Assembly (NCBI GenBank): GCA_049642465.1
Contig: JBAROV010000032.1
Coordinates: forward strand, 39,172-103,171
Source: CAWDPQ01 sp049642465
GTDB lineage: Bacteria > Acidobacteriota > Vicinamibacteria > Vicinamibacterales > 2-12-FULL-66-21
Reading direction: 5' to 3'
DNA: 64,000 bases
Part shown: in pieces, positions 9,238-20,836 of the stretch
How the letters are laid out: every line of letters begins with the position of its first letter
Numbering within the stretch: the first letter of the stretch is position 1
Notes under the pieces: model-generated
What the model saw: the letters and a program-made list of their open reading frames with translations, nothing else
Told to the model about the DNA's origin: nothing
Databases searched by the model: none
Translations under genes and position numbers: made by a program

Positions 9238-10566
9238 ATGTCGGTAAGGCACGCGGCGATTCTGGGGGTGGCGTGCAGTCTCATCGCAGGCTGTCGAACC
9301 GCTGGAGCTTCTCTTCCCGCCGCAGGCGCGATGCGCGCCGGCCTGGTCCTCGGGCGAGCAGGCCAGGCGAACGCAATCGACGCGACGACCCTGCACGGCA
9401 AGCTGCTCTTCGGGTATCAAGGCTGGTTCGGCTGCCCGCAGGACGGATCGCCGCTCGGCTCGTGGGAACACTGGTTTCGGCGTGGCGCCGAAGCAAGCGC
9501 CGACACGGTGCGCGTCGACCTGTGGCCCGACGTCGCGGAGCTCGAACCCGGTGAACGCTGCCCAACGCCGCTCAGCTTTCCCGACGGACGCCGCGCCGAC
9601 GTGTACTCCGCATACAACCCGAGGACCGTTGACCGCCACTTTCGCTGGATGCAGGAATACGACCTCCCCGGTGTCTTCCTCCAGCGGTTCACGGCGCGGC
9701 TGGACAACGCGGCGGTGCGTGGCTTTCGCGACGGAGTCGTGAGCAATGTGCGCGGCGCGGCGGAGTCTCACGGCCGCGTCTTCGCGCTCATGTATGACAC
9801 CTCCGGACATGCGCGGGAATCGGTAACCGATGCGCTGAAACGCGATTGGGTGTACGCCGTCGACACGCTGCGGATCACCGAGAGTCCGCGATATCTCCGT
9901 CATCAGGGACTGCCGCTCGTCGCGATTTGGGGGTTCGGCTTCACCGATCGATCGCCGACGCCGACACAAGCGGCCGACCTCATCGACTTCTTCAAGAACC
10001 ACCCCAATCCGCGTTACCGCGTCACGCTGCTTGGCGGGATCCCTGCGCGCTGGCGTACGTTGACGGGGGACTCACAGCCGGATCCGGATTGGGCCGCCGT
10101 GTATCGGTCGTTCGACGTCGTCAGCCCGTGGACGGTCGGCCGGTTTCGAGACGCGGCCGGCATCGATCGGTTCTACCAGGAAGAGGTGGCGAAGGATCTT
10201 GCCGAGACGCGTCGTCTCGGCATCGAGTACATGCCGGTCGTCTTTCCCGGCTTCTCGTGGCACAACATGAATCGCACGGCCCCATCCAACCCGATTCCGC
10301 GGCGGGGCGGGCGCTTCTACTGGCGGCAGGTCCTTCGCGCGCTACGCGCGGGAAACACGATGCTCTATAACGCGATGTTCGACGAGGTCGACGAGGGCAC
10401 CGCGATGTTCAAGGTCGCCGCCTCACCGCGCGAGGCTCCGATCGAGGCGCGGATGGTCACCCTGGATGTCGACGGCGAGGCGCTCCCGAGCGACTGGTAT
10501 CTCCGTCTTGCGCGCGAGGCGCAGAGACGTTTGCTCGCCGAGAACGTCTCCTCGGCACCGCGGTAG
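9238..10566 (+). CDS. GH71/GH99-like glycoside hydrolase, lipoprotein
   Basis: A 442-residue protein starting with a lipoprotein signal (hydrophobic run ending LIAGC; lipidated Cys at about residue 19). The segments LFGYQGWFGCPQDGSPLGSW, HFRWMQEYDLPGVFLQRF and AIWGFGF resemble the TIM-barrel start of proteins annotated as glycoside hydrolase family 71/99-like. Acidic residues in NAMFDEVDEGTAMFK (about 375-390) are candidate catalytic positions. The ATG at 9238 was preferred to 9217 because it gives a canonical lipoprotein signal. The substrate is unknown; alpha-mannan or alpha-glucan types occur in these families. Confidence 0.65.
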   Translation: MSVRHAAILGVACSLIAGCRTAGASLPAAGAMRAGLVLGRAGQANAIDATTLHGKLLFGYQGWFGCPQDGSPLGSWEHWFRRGAEASADTVRVDLWPDVAELEPGERCPTPLSFPDGRRADVYSAYNPRTVDRHFRWMQEYDLPGVFLQRFTARLDNAAVRGFRDGVVSNVRGAAESHGRVFALMYDTSGHARESVTDALKRDWVYAVDTLRITESPRYLRHQGLPLVAIWGFGFTDRSPTPTQAADLIDFFKNHPNPRYRVTLLGGIPARWRTLTGDSQPDPDWAAVYRSFDVVSPWTVGRFRDAAGIDRFYQEEVAKDLAETRRLGIEYMPVVFPGFSWHNMNRTAPSNPIPRRGGRFYWRQVLRALRAGNTMLYNAMFDEVDEGTAMFKVAASPREAPIEARMVTLDVDGEALPSDWYLRLAREAQRRLLAENVSSAPR

Positions 10567-10574
10567 AGACGCCG

Positions 10575-11594
10575 TCAGTTCCTGGGAACCACTCTCACCA
10601 ACGTCAAGGTCATGCCGCCTTTGACAGGGATGGGCAGCATCGCGTAGCTCGATCGACCGTGGCGGCCGACGACGGTCCAGCCACTCGCCATGCCGAGCGC
10701 AGAGCCAAACAACACGTCGCTGAGAAAGTGCACGTTGTCGTGGAGTCGTGAGGACGCGACGTATGCCGCGATCGCAAGCGTCGGCCATGACGCACGGTAG
10801 CCAAAGTGCCGCTCCAACACCGCGGCGGTCGCAAACGTGGCCGACGCGTGCCCGGACGGAAAGCTGCAGCACTCGCCGTTCGGGCGGTCCCGCCGCACAG
10901 CGTTCTTCAACCCCTGCGTCAACGCCTGCGAGACGATCACCGCTCGCATCAAATCGAATCCCAGGTGAGACACCTTGTTGGTTTTCGGTTCTCCCTGGGC
11001 GTGCGGCATGACGTAACGACCGACAATGTAGAGCGTGGTGGCAACGGCCGCTTGCGTCGGAAACGCCCCGATGTACTTGCCTGGCGCAAAGAAACGGCCG
11101 GCCGCCGTCGATCCGGCCAGGTGCGAGTTCAACTCGTCTTCAACCGGCAGCGCGAGCGCCGCGGCGCCCCCGCCAATGCCAAGGATCACCCAGGTGGACG
11201 GACGACGAGGGAACCACTTGAAGTCGGAACCGGTCTCGTAGACGAGCGCCTTGAATCCGGTGTGCTCTGGAGGCGGATGCGGCGTGGGCTGCTGTTGTTC
11301 CGTCAGGCGCGAAGGCTTCACTCGCCCAAAGTTGCGAACGCGTTCATCGAACGTCGCGGCGGCGCGATCGGGATTCTGGATCGGAGTGTCCGGCCTGAAG
11401 AGCCCGTCAAAAATTCCGCGACTGTCTGAAGCGGACTCCGCCGGTTGTGCAGACGCCGTCGGTTCCGGCAACGATGTCGATGGTGGTGCCGTCGTGAGGG
11501 AGACGGCCGCAGCTGCTGTCGCATATGGCCGAACCACGCCGGCCTGCGGGTGAAGACATGCTGCGAGAAACGTGACGGCAGTGAGCGTTGACAT
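10575..11594 (-). CDS. PAP2-superfamily membrane phosphatase
   Basis: A 339-residue protein with an N-terminal hydrophobic segment. The C-terminal half holds the three-part PAP2 active site: KNAVRRDRP (about 238-246), PSGHAS (about 253-258) and SRLHDNVHFLSD (about 288-299), where the two histidines and the aspartate form the phosphohistidine catalytic set. Such enzymes dephosphorylate lipid phosphates or undecaprenyl pyrophosphate at the membrane. The first about 110 residues are Pro/Thr-rich and poorly conserved. It converges with the GH71/99-like gene (8 bp gap). Confidence 0.85.
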   Translation of the reverse strand: MSTLTAVTFLAACLHPQAGVVRPYATAAAAVSLTTAPPSTSLPEPTASAQPAESASDSRGIFDGLFRPDTPIQNPDRAAATFDERVRNFGRVKPSRLTEQQQPTPHPPPEHTGFKALVYETGSDFKWFPRRPSTWVILGIGGGAAALALPVEDELNSHLAGSTAAGRFFAPGKYIGAFPTQAAVATTLYIVGRYVMPHAQGEPKTNKVSHLGFDLMRAVIVSQALTQGLKNAVRRDRPNGECCSFPSGHASATFATAAVLERHFGYRASWPTLAIAAYVASSRLHDNVHFLSDVLFGSALGMASGWTVVGRHGRSSYAMLPIPVKGGMTLTLVRVVPRN

Positions 11595-11673
11595 CAGGGA
11601 AACTCTCCTGCGAAAGACGAGCCGCGGCAGACCCCCGCCCCGATGGCAGGAGCACTTAGTTTTGTGGGGTGGT

Positions 11674-11692
11674 CTGGCGGATGCTCCGCCAG
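11674..11692 (-). terminator. Perfect 8-bp hairpin after the histidine-kinase gene
   Basis: CTGGCGGA and TCCGCCAG form an 8-bp perfect stem with a 3-base loop, about 11 bp past the stop of the kinase gene on the minus strand. No T-run follows, so it may be an intrinsic terminator without a U-tract or an mRNA-stabilising hairpin. Confidence 0.4.
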
Positions 11693-11702
11693 GGCCTGTC
11701 TA

Positions 11703-13784
<2,082 letters not shown>

Positions 13785-13998
13785 GGAGCAGACTACTCGG
13801 CGTCAGTTCAGGTTGCACCGGCGTGCGATTAGCCGCGGGTAATCGCTCGAATGGCGGAGCGTCCGGCAACTGTTCAGGTAGCAGAGCGGTCCGTCCAATC
13901 CGGACGGTCTCACACTATATCCAGCCCATCAGATTTGCAATGACCGCGACAGGGGCTGAGAGAGGGAGAGGGGGTCTGATCCCCTATGCTACGCTCCG

Positions 13999-15204
13999 AT
14001 GGTGACTCGATCAGGTGACCGTCGCGAATTCCTTCGGCTGCTGCTGGCCGGGTCGCTGACCACGGCGCGCGGCTTTGCGAGGCAGAGCAGGACCACTGAC
14101 GCCGCGTCCAGGATCGATCGCAAACCCGACGGCTACCACGTGCTTCCGAGCGGCCGGATACAGGACGCGCTCGAGGCGGCGGCCCGCGATCACCAGAACA
14201 AGACTGTTCGCGTTCACGCCGGGACCTACCGTCCTCACGCAAAGGGACAAGCGTTGATCTGGTTCAACGCCCGCCACGATGGGATCACGTTGGAGGCGGT
14301 AGGCGACGTCATTCTCACGGCGGCGCACTCCGAACTCGCCGATCCGCAGGCCCCGAGCTTTCCCGCGGTCGTGAACCACGTCATCTACTTCGGGGACGGC
14401 GTGACGCAGAAGACCGTGTTGCGCGGTTTCAAGATTACCGGCGCCAACAATTTCACCACCGGCTCCGGTCAGACTTCCCCGATCGAATCAGACGAGGTGC
14501 GGAAGACGCTGTTCTTCTTTGCGGACGGCGGTGGCATCAAGATCTACGCACGATCGTATCCAACGATCGAGCACGTCGAGATCTACGGCAACTATTCCAG
14601 CCCGTGCGGCGGCGGCGTTTCGGTCGAACACCTCGGGCAAGTCCAGGACTCTGTGATTTTCCGGAACTGCATCTTCCGCAACAACCGCACACAGATCACG
14701 GGATCAGCGTTGGATCTGCTGCACGGCAGCCGCGCCACAGTTGAAAACTGTCTGTTCGTCGGAAACATCGCCAATCTCGGCGTCGATTACGTGGGTCTGC
14801 TGACTGATGGCGAATACCATCCTGAGCACGGCTCTGGGGCTCTCACGGTATTCGAAGGGTCCCGTGCGACGGTGTCGAAGAGCACGTTCACCGGAAACTG
14901 GAACGGCGTGGATGACAACGGCGCCGGCAGCACGTACGTGGACTGCATCTTCTGGAAGAACAACGCCGCCGGAGGCATCTCAACCGGTGCCCGCTACGAG
15001 CTCGACATCACGGACGGGAGCGGCGTCCGCGGATCCTTCATCCATGGCGATGTCAACGATCTCAGGGAGACGATCGGCCGAGAGCGGAACACGTTCAATC
15101 CGCCCGATCCTCGATTCGATTCGCAGTTCACACCACGGGCACCTGAGTACGCCCGCGTCGGATATCGTCCCAGCAGGGGTTCACAACCAGAACGAACGCG
15201 CTGA
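13999..15204 (+). CDS. Tat-exported right-handed beta-helix protein
   Basis: A 401-residue protein. The N-terminus GDRREFLRLLLAG is a twin-arginine export signal. The body has repeated short beta-strand/Asn ladders (VENCLFVGN, VSKSTFTGNWN, YVDCIFWKNN, FRNCIFRNN), the signature of parallel beta-helix pectate-lyase-like or DUF1565-type folds. These usually bind or cleave polysaccharide. No catalytic set could be assigned. The start codon at 13999 is followed by the Tat motif at a normal distance. It converges with the CRTAC1 gene (5 bp gap). Confidence 0.7.
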   Translation: MVTRSGDRREFLRLLLAGSLTTARGFARQSRTTDAASRIDRKPDGYHVLPSGRIQDALEAAARDHQNKTVRVHAGTYRPHAKGQALIWFNARHDGITLEAVGDVILTAAHSELADPQAPSFPAVVNHVIYFGDGVTQKTVLRGFKITGANNFTTGSGQTSPIESDEVRKTLFFFADGGGIKIYARSYPTIEHVEIYGNYSSPCGGGVSVEHLGQVQDSVIFRNCIFRNNRTQITGSALDLLHGSRATVENCLFVGNIANLGVDYVGLLTDGEYHPEHGSGALTVFEGSRATVSKSTFTGNWNGVDDNGAGSTYVDCIFWKNNAAGGISTGARYELDITDGSGVRGSFIHGDVNDLRETIGRERNTFNPPDPRFDSQFTPRAPEYARVGYRPSRGSQPERTR

Positions 15205-15209
15205 ATAAA

Positions 15210-17150
15210 TCATTGTTCGCGGATCGTGATGGTCGAGTTCATCGTAATCGGCGGACGAACCGTCTGTTTCGCTCCCGAGGGCCAGACGATGTCGATCTTG
15301 TCGACGGACTCCGCCCGGCCAAGACCGAAATACAGCGGGTAGAGACTGTGCGATAGGTACCCCGAGCTGCCATCCAAGACTTTCGTGTAGGACGTGGATC
15401 CCGCGGTGACCGTAACGACCGCACCGAGACCGGCCCGGTTCGATTTGCTGCCAGCAAGTTTCACCGCGACGTATCGGATGGCTCCCTTGTCGCTCAGATT
15501 GCTGACGAGGACCATCGGCGCGGCATTGAACTCGTTGGTCACGATATCGAGATCGCCATCGCCGTCGAGATCGAAAATGACCGCCGATCGCGTGCCGCGT
15601 GCGCCCCAGATCGTCACCCGTCCGGTCGCCCCTGCGGCGTCAGGGTGCTCTTTGTCTTTTCCTGATGCATCCAGCTCGAACCAGGGCGTGGCAATACCAC
15701 CCTGCCGCGGCTCGATGCCGAGCACGAATTCCGCGTCCACGAAACGCTGGCCGCGATCGTTGAGCCTGAGCGTATTGATCATGTAGCGCTCGGGATAATT
15801 CATACCGGAAGCGATCAAGACGTCGTCATATCCATCGGCATTCAGATCGCCGACACTGGGGCCCCAGGGGCAGTAGTTCTCCAGACTGATTTCATCCGAG
15901 ACTTCGCGAAACTTGTTGGGCCCCTCCTTGAGAAAAAACGAGTTGCCCCAGATGCTCTTGGCTCCCGTTCCGCGGAATTCGACCGGCCATTGCATGTTCG
16001 ACTTCAGCTTCTCGCGCTCGGGGCCGATCGTCTCGCTCATATCGGAGTGCATATCGGTGACGAAAATGTCCTGACGGCCGTCGTTGTTGAAGTCGAATAC
16101 TTTGATGCCCATCGAGCCCCAGGACGTCTTCGGGAACACCAGACGACTCTTGCGCGCGAAGCGGGTTCCGCCGACGTTCTCGTAGTACTGATCGTCCCCC
16201 TGCATGTTGACCAGGTAGACGTCGGGCCACCCATCGTCATTGACATCCACCGTACTCGCGTCTCCTGTCCACGAGACGTCGCGCAGGCCGGTTCGCAGCG
16301 ACACGTCTACGAATCGATTCTTTCCCGCGTTGCGAAAGAGGATGCTTCGTTCGGTCCGTTCCGGTTTCAGGTGACCTGAGAAGGCGTCTTCGAATGCGAC
16401 GTAATACTTTTGACCCTCTCCCGCAACCGTGTTCGTCGTGTAGCGGCCGACGTTGACGAGCAGCAGATCCAGCAGTCCGTCGCGGTCGTAATCGAAGAAC
16501 AGAGCGCCCGACGAGTGGCCGACGTAGTTGAGCCCCGAGGCTGATGAGATGTCGCGAAAGCGGCCTCGGCCGTCGTTCTCGAAGAGTCTGTTGCCGCCGC
16601 GGACGGTTGTGACATAGAGGTCCGCATCACCGTCGTTGTCAACGTCGGCAAACGAAGCCGTGACACCGACTTTGCCAGCGACAGCGACTCCGGCCGACGC
16701 CGTGATGTCCTCGAACTTCCCTCCACCGGTGTTTCTCCAGAGTTGGTTGCCGCCGACCTGGCTGACGAAATAAATGTCAGAGCGTCCGTCTCCGTCTACA
16801 TCAGCAATCGCGATGCCGTTGCCGTGATCGTAGTGAGCCGCCTTGTAGGTCTTCCCCGCATCGTCCACGATCCGATGCCGGAACGAGATGCCGCTGTCGA
16901 CTACGCGGTCGGTGAATCGAAAATCATGGAAGACACTGCTGCCGGCAATCGCCTTGGTCTGTGCATCGCGGAGAGCCTCGAGCCACGAGGTGTCTTTGAG
17001 GTCCTCGGGAACATAACGAACAGTGGTTCTGCCGGAAGGGATCTGAGCAGCTGAGGCAGTTGCCCGTGACAGCGGCCGTGATGACACAAGCGGCATTCCG
17101 GCGGCAACGGCGGCCGTCAGGACGGCCGCACGAACGGACCAGGGCGTCAT
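15210..17150 (-). CDS. CRTAC1-family protein with FG-GAP/VCBS repeats and ASPIC/UnbV domain
   Basis: A 646-residue secreted protein with an N-terminal signal peptide. Many calcium-binding-like DxDxDG repeats follow (IADVDGDGRSDIYF, FADVDNDGDADLYV, FFDYDRDGLLDLLL, TVDVNDDGWPDVYL, VFDFNNDGRQDIFV, GDLNADGYDDVL, IFDLDGDGDLDIVT), forming a beta-propeller. The last about 80 residues carry the ASPIC/UnbV signature (NRAGLGAVVTVTAG, YLSHSLYPLYFGLG, VDIVWPSGAKQTV). Such proteins are extracellular and thought to bind ligands or surfaces. No enzymatic role is shown. Confidence 0.85.
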   Translation of the reverse strand: MTPWSVRAAVLTAAVAAGMPLVSSRPLSRATASAAQIPSGRTTVRYVPEDLKDTSWLEALRDAQTKAIAGSSVFHDFRFTDRVVDSGISFRHRIVDDAGKTYKAAHYDHGNGIAIADVDGDGRSDIYFVSQVGGNQLWRNTGGGKFEDITASAGVAVAGKVGVTASFADVDNDGDADLYVTTVRGGNRLFENDGRGRFRDISSASGLNYVGHSSGALFFDYDRDGLLDLLLVNVGRYTTNTVAGEGQKYYVAFEDAFSGHLKPERTERSILFRNAGKNRFVDVSLRTGLRDVSWTGDASTVDVNDDGWPDVYLVNMQGDDQYYENVGGTRFARKSRLVFPKTSWGSMGIKVFDFNNDGRQDIFVTDMHSDMSETIGPEREKLKSNMQWPVEFRGTGAKSIWGNSFFLKEGPNKFREVSDEISLENYCPWGPSVGDLNADGYDDVLIASGMNYPERYMINTLRLNDRGQRFVDAEFVLGIEPRQGGIATPWFELDASGKDKEHPDAAGATGRVTIWGARGTRSAVIFDLDGDGDLDIVTNEFNAAPMVLVSNLSDKGAIRYVAVKLAGSKSNRAGLGAVVTVTAGSTSYTKVLDGSSGYLSHSLYPLYFGLGRAESVDKIDIVWPSGAKQTVRPPITMNSTITIREQ

Positions 17151-17171
17151 TGGATTCTCCCGAACGTATAC

Positions 17172-17223
17172 TCAGTCGCGACTGACGCTTGTCAGTCGCT
17201 AGTCGTCAGTCGCTAGTCAGTCG
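17172..17223. repeat. AGTCGCTAGTC short direct repeats
   Basis: CAGTCGCGACTGACG, GTCAGTCGCTAGTC, GTCAGTCGCTAGTC and CAGTCG follow each other in the spacer between two divergent genes, just ahead of the sulfatase ribosome-binding site. The same word family occurs at 274-310. Confidence 0.65.
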
Positions 17224-17231
17224 GAGGCATC

Positions 17232-18677
17232 GTGAAGCAAACGCTCCAAATTGTCACGTCCTTGATAGTTGCTGTGGCACTGCTCTCGCTGCCGGGAGGC
17301 GCGCAGAATCCGACCGGATCCGCACGCCCGAACATCCTGTTCGCTATCGCGGACGACTGGTCGTGGGCGCACGCCGGCGCGTACGGCGACCGCACGGTCG
17401 CAACGCCAACGCTCGATCGAATCGCCAAAGAAGGTGCGCGGTTCACGCACGCCTTCACGGCATCGCCCTCCTGCACGCCATCTCGGGCGGCCATCCTGAC
17501 CGGACAGGTCGTGCATCGTCTGGCGGAAGGAGGAAATCTTCACGGCTATCTTCCGGCGCGCTTTGCCGTGTATCCGGATCTGCTGGAAACAGCCGGGTAC
17601 TTCGTCGGCTTCACCCGAAAAGGCTGGGGACCGGGACGATTTGAGCCGGGTGGACGCTCCCGTAATCCCGCCGGGCCACAGTTCTCGGGATTCGATGAAT
17701 TCATGAAACAGCGCCCCGCGGGCCGCCCGTTCTGTTTCTGGTTCGGCAGTCAGGATCCGCATCGGCCGTACGAAAAAGGCTCTGGTTTGAAGGCCGGCAT
17801 GAAACTCGAGTCGGTTGTGGTGCCCCCCTTCCTGCCAGACACGCCTGAAGTTCGGAGCGATCTGCTCGACTACTACTTCGAGGTGCAGCGATTCGATCGT
17901 GAAGTCGGTCAGATTCTCGACACTCTGAGCCGGAGCGACGAACTGGACAATACGCTGGTCGTGATCACGTCGGATAACGGCATGCCGTTCCCGCGCGCGA
18001 AAGCCAACGTCTACGATGCGGGCGCGCGCATGCCGCTCGCCATGCGCTGGCCAGGGCGAATTCCCGCTGGCCGCACGATCGACGCCTTCGTCAGCCACAC
18101 CGATCTCGCGCCCACGTTCCTCGAGGCCGCGGGTCTGAACCGAGCGGCTGGTATGACCGGCAACAGCCTGATGGCGTTGCTCGAGGGCAAGCAGGTCACC
18201 GGCCGCGACCACGTATTCGTGGAGCGCGAGCGGCACGCCAATGTTCGCAACGGAGATCTGAGCTATCCGGTTCGAGCTGTACGAACCCGTGATTTTCTCT
18301 ACATCCGCAACCTTCGTCCGGACCGCTGGCCCGCCGGCGACCCCGAGCAGTACTTTGCCGTGGGGCCGTTCGGCGACATCGACGGCGGTCCCACGAAATC
18401 GTTGCTCCTCGATCGGCAGAGAGACGGACACATCGGAAAGTTCTTTGAGCTCGCGACCGGCAAACGGCCGGCCGAGGAACTCTACGACCTGCGCCGCGAT
18501 CCGTGGCAGGTGGTGAACGTCGCCGACGACTCGCAGCATGCCAGGATCAAGGCCGAGCTTCGCTCCGCGCTCGATCGGTGGATGCGTGAGACGGGCGACC
18601 CGCGAGCAACGAGCGCCGCTGATCCCTGGGATCGATATCCGTACTACGGCCAGCCGGCCCAACGGGAAGGACGGTAA
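17232..18677 (+). CDS. Secreted type I sulfatase (formylglycine-dependent)
   Basis: A 481-residue protein with a signal peptide (residues 5-24). The metal-binding DDW (about 41-43) and the CTPSR motif (Cys at about 81) are those of type I sulfatases, where this cysteine is converted to formylglycine. Further family signatures are GYFVGFTRKGWGPG, SQDPHRPY and ITSDNGMPFPRAKANVYDAG. It would hydrolyse sulfate esters, possibly on polysaccharides given the neighbouring beta-helix and CRTAC1 proteins. It starts with GTG 4 bp after GGAGG. The converting enzyme (FGE or anSME) is not in the window. Confidence 0.9.
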   Translation: MKQTLQIVTSLIVAVALLSLPGGAQNPTGSARPNILFAIADDWSWAHAGAYGDRTVATPTLDRIAKEGARFTHAFTASPSCTPSRAAILTGQVVHRLAEGGNLHGYLPARFAVYPDLLETAGYFVGFTRKGWGPGRFEPGGRSRNPAGPQFSGFDEFMKQRPAGRPFCFWFGSQDPHRPYEKGSGLKAGMKLESVVVPPFLPDTPEVRSDLLDYYFEVQRFDREVGQILDTLSRSDELDNTLVVITSDNGMPFPRAKANVYDAGARMPLAMRWPGRIPAGRTIDAFVSHTDLAPTFLEAAGLNRAAGMTGNSLMALLEGKQVTGRDHVFVERERHANVRNGDLSYPVRAVRTRDFLYIRNLRPDRWPAGDPEQYFAVGPFGDIDGGPTKSLLLDRQRDGHIGKFFELATGKRPAEELYDLRRDPWQVVNVADDSQHARIKAELRSALDRWMRETGDPRATSAADPWDRYPYYGQPAQREGR

Positions 18678-19553
18678 TCAGGCGACGAGTTCTGAGTGCG
18701 TCAGATGTTCGAGCAGAAGCGCGTTCACCTCTGTCGCGCATTGAATGGGCAGCGCGTGGCTGGCGTTGGAAAACTCGACGAACCGTGCTCCGGCAATCGC
18801 CGACGCAATCGCCTTCCCCAGCCTCGGGGGGGCTATGGGATCGTGTCGCGCGCTCAGGACGAGCGTCGGGATGCCAGACAGTTCCCCGAGTCGGGCCGCC
18901 GCACTGTAACGCGACATCGCGCGCAGCTGTTCTGAAACGATCGGCGGCTGATCCGCCAGGTCGCGGCCGAACAGGTCCTGCAGTTCCTGCGCCAGCTTCG
19001 TCTGGTCCTTTCCTTGAACGTATTCGTCCGGCATGATCATCCGGATCATCGCCTTCCGGCGCAGCGTCCTCGTGCCGATGCGCGTTCGAAGCCCGAGCAC
19101 GAGCATGCGTGCGGAAAGCCGCGTGGCATCCGCACCGTTGGCAAACGTGCACAGCAGCGCGAGGCTCTTCACCCGATTCCGCGCCGTGAGGGCGAGGTGC
19201 TGAGCGATCAGTCCGCCGAGCGAGTGCCCCATTACGTGAAAGCGCGGGATGTTTTCGGCATCGGCGATCGCCAGAGCATCCAACGCCATCTGCTCTACTG
19301 TCAACGGATTCGACCCGCGCGGACTGCTGCCAATGCCGCAATTGTCGAAGGTGATGATGGTGAATCGGCCGGTCAGACCGTCGATCTGCGGTTGCCAGCC
19401 GCGACCGGCAACGCCGACGCCCTGGATGCTCAGCACAGAAGGACCAGTTCCAGCGATTGCGTACGACAGCGTGCGGTCACCCGCACGGGTCGATTTCCGC
19501 GTCAGGCCGGAATCTCCACGCACCGGGTGTTCCACGTCTACTCCGAGGATCAT
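18678..19553 (-). CDS. Alpha/beta hydrolase
   Basis: A 291-residue cytosolic hydrolase. The nucleophile elbow is GHSLGG (about 108-113). The acid is probably the Asp in SARHDPIAPP and the base the His in NASHALPIQ. GTGPSVLSIQGVGVAGRGW forms the oxyanion-hole region. This is the common fold of esterases, haloperoxidases and lactonases; the substrate cannot be read. Its stop codon directly abuts that of the convergent sulfatase gene, with no gap. Confidence 0.85.
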   Translation of the reverse strand: MILGVDVEHPVRGDSGLTRKSTRAGDRTLSYAIAGTGPSVLSIQGVGVAGRGWQPQIDGLTGRFTIITFDNCGIGSSPRGSNPLTVEQMALDALAIADAENIPRFHVMGHSLGGLIAQHLALTARNRVKSLALLCTFANGADATRLSARMLVLGLRTRIGTRTLRRKAMIRMIMPDEYVQGKDQTKLAQELQDLFGRDLADQPPIVSEQLRAMSRYSAAARLGELSGIPTLVLSARHDPIAPPRLGKAIASAIAGARFVEFSNASHALPIQCATEVNALLLEHLTHSELVA

Positions 19554-19616
19554 CGGTCCATGAACGAGCCGGCGGCTGATGAAACGCGCATAAGGCCCTC
19601 AAACTAAACTACAGGG

Positions 19617-20210
19617 ATGAGTCATACCCAGAATAGCTCGCCCACACCCATGACACAACGAACGGATCGCACGCGGCGTCCGCTTGTTTTGGAGGAATCC
19701 ATCGCCATCCTGACCCGGACACCCGCGACCCTCGACGCCATGCTGCGCGGCCTCCCCGAAGGCTGGATCGTCTCGAACGAAGGCGCCAACACCTGGAGCC
19801 CCTTCGACGTCGTCGGCCACCTGATTCACGGCGAGCGAACCGACTGGATGCCCCGGGCAAAGATCATCCTCGAGCAGGGCGAAGCACGTCCGTTTGAGAA
19901 ATTCGATCGCTCTGCACAGTTCGCGGCGTCAAAGGATCGGACGCTTCCGAGCCTGCTCGAAGAGTTCGCCTCCCTGCGACAGCAGAACCTCCGCGAACTG
20001 GCGTCGCTCGGCCTGACCGACCGTGATCTCGACCGTCGCGGCACGCATCCCGAACTCGGAGTCGTAACATTGCGCCAGCTGCTCGCGACGTGGACCGCGC
20101 ACGATCTGGATCACATCGTCCAGATTTCCCGGGTGCTGGCCAGGCAGTACTCGGATGAAGTCGGTCCCTGGCGGGCTTACCTGCGGATCATCAGCGGAAC
20201 GCAAGGCTGA
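19617..20210 (+). CDS. DinB-superfamily protein (putative metal-dependent)
   Basis: A 197-residue protein predicted to form the four-helix bundle of the DinB/YfiT family. Metal-ligand histidines are visible in VGHLIHGE (about 62-69) and TAHDLDHIVQ (about 163-172). Family members act as metal-dependent thiol transferases or enzymes of unknown substrate. An ATG 11 codons in (19650) could be the real start, since family homology begins after it. Confidence 0.82.
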   Translation: MSHTQNSSPTPMTQRTDRTRRPLVLEESIAILTRTPATLDAMLRGLPEGWIVSNEGANTWSPFDVVGHLIHGERTDWMPRAKIILEQGEARPFEKFDRSAQFAASKDRTLPSLLEEFASLRQQNLRELASLGLTDRDLDRRGTHPELGVVTLRQLLATWTAHDLDHIVQISRVLARQYSDEVGPWRAYLRIISGTQG

Positions 20211-20255
20211 ATTCACATGACGATCGGGCAGTGACGCTCAGAAGTGAATAAAGCG

Positions 20256-20804
20256 TCACTCCCTCTTCAGTTGACCGCGCCGCAGCTGCCGGTACATCTC
20301 CAGCGCATCACGAATGATATTGACTGCTTCGTCTGGGCCGAGGAGGTTCTCGACGATGACCTGCTTGTGTTCGAGTGTTTTGTAGTCCTCGAAAAATCGA
20401 CGAACCTCGCGCAGAAGATGCGCCGGTAACTGGTTCTTGTCCGTGTAGTCCGCGAACGCGGGATCCCGGACGCTGATGGCGACAATCTTGTCGTCGATGC
20501 CCTTCTCATCACGCATCCGCATCACGCCAATCGCGCGAGCCTCGACGATCGTCAACGGAAAGACGGGTTCCTGACCAAGCACGAGCGCGTCGAGCGGATC
20601 GCCATCATCGCAATACGTGCGGGGGATGAAGCCGTAATCGGCTGGATAGTAGACCGCGCTGTACAAGACGCGATCGAGCCGCAAGAGTCCGGTGTCTTTG
20701 TCCAACTCGTATTTGTTCTTGCTCCCTTTCGGGATTTCAATCACGACCGGAAATGCCGTGGCGATGAGGCTGTCGTCGACGTAGGTATCGTGCCAGGGAT
20801 GCAT
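20256..20804 (-). CDS. ppa: Family I inorganic pyrophosphatase
   Basis: A 182-residue soluble enzyme that hydrolyses pyrophosphate to two phosphates and so drives biosynthesis. It shows the family motifs EIPKGSKNKYE, LYSAVYYPADYGFIPRTYCDDGDPLD (the DxDPxD-type metal site) and FFEDYKTLEHK. Length is normal for the bacterial type (about 175-180). It lies downstream of the sigma-factor gene on the same strand with its own spacer. Confidence 0.95.
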   Translation of the reverse strand: MHPWHDTYVDDSLIATAFPVVIEIPKGSKNKYELDKDTGLLRLDRVLYSAVYYPADYGFIPRTYCDDGDPLDALVLGQEPVFPLTIVEARAIGVMRMRDEKGIDDKIVAISVRDPAFADYTDKNQLPAHLLREVRRFFEDYKTLEHKQVIVENLLGPDEAVNIIRDALEMYRQLRRGQLKRE

Positions 20805-20836
20805 GCTCTCCTCGGAAGCGCCAAGGGGAGCTTATC

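Noticed and set aside
17217..18662. Minus-strand open frame of 481 codons opposite the sulfatase
   Set aside because: The sulfatase has CTPSR and other motifs; the antisense frame has none and no plausible start.
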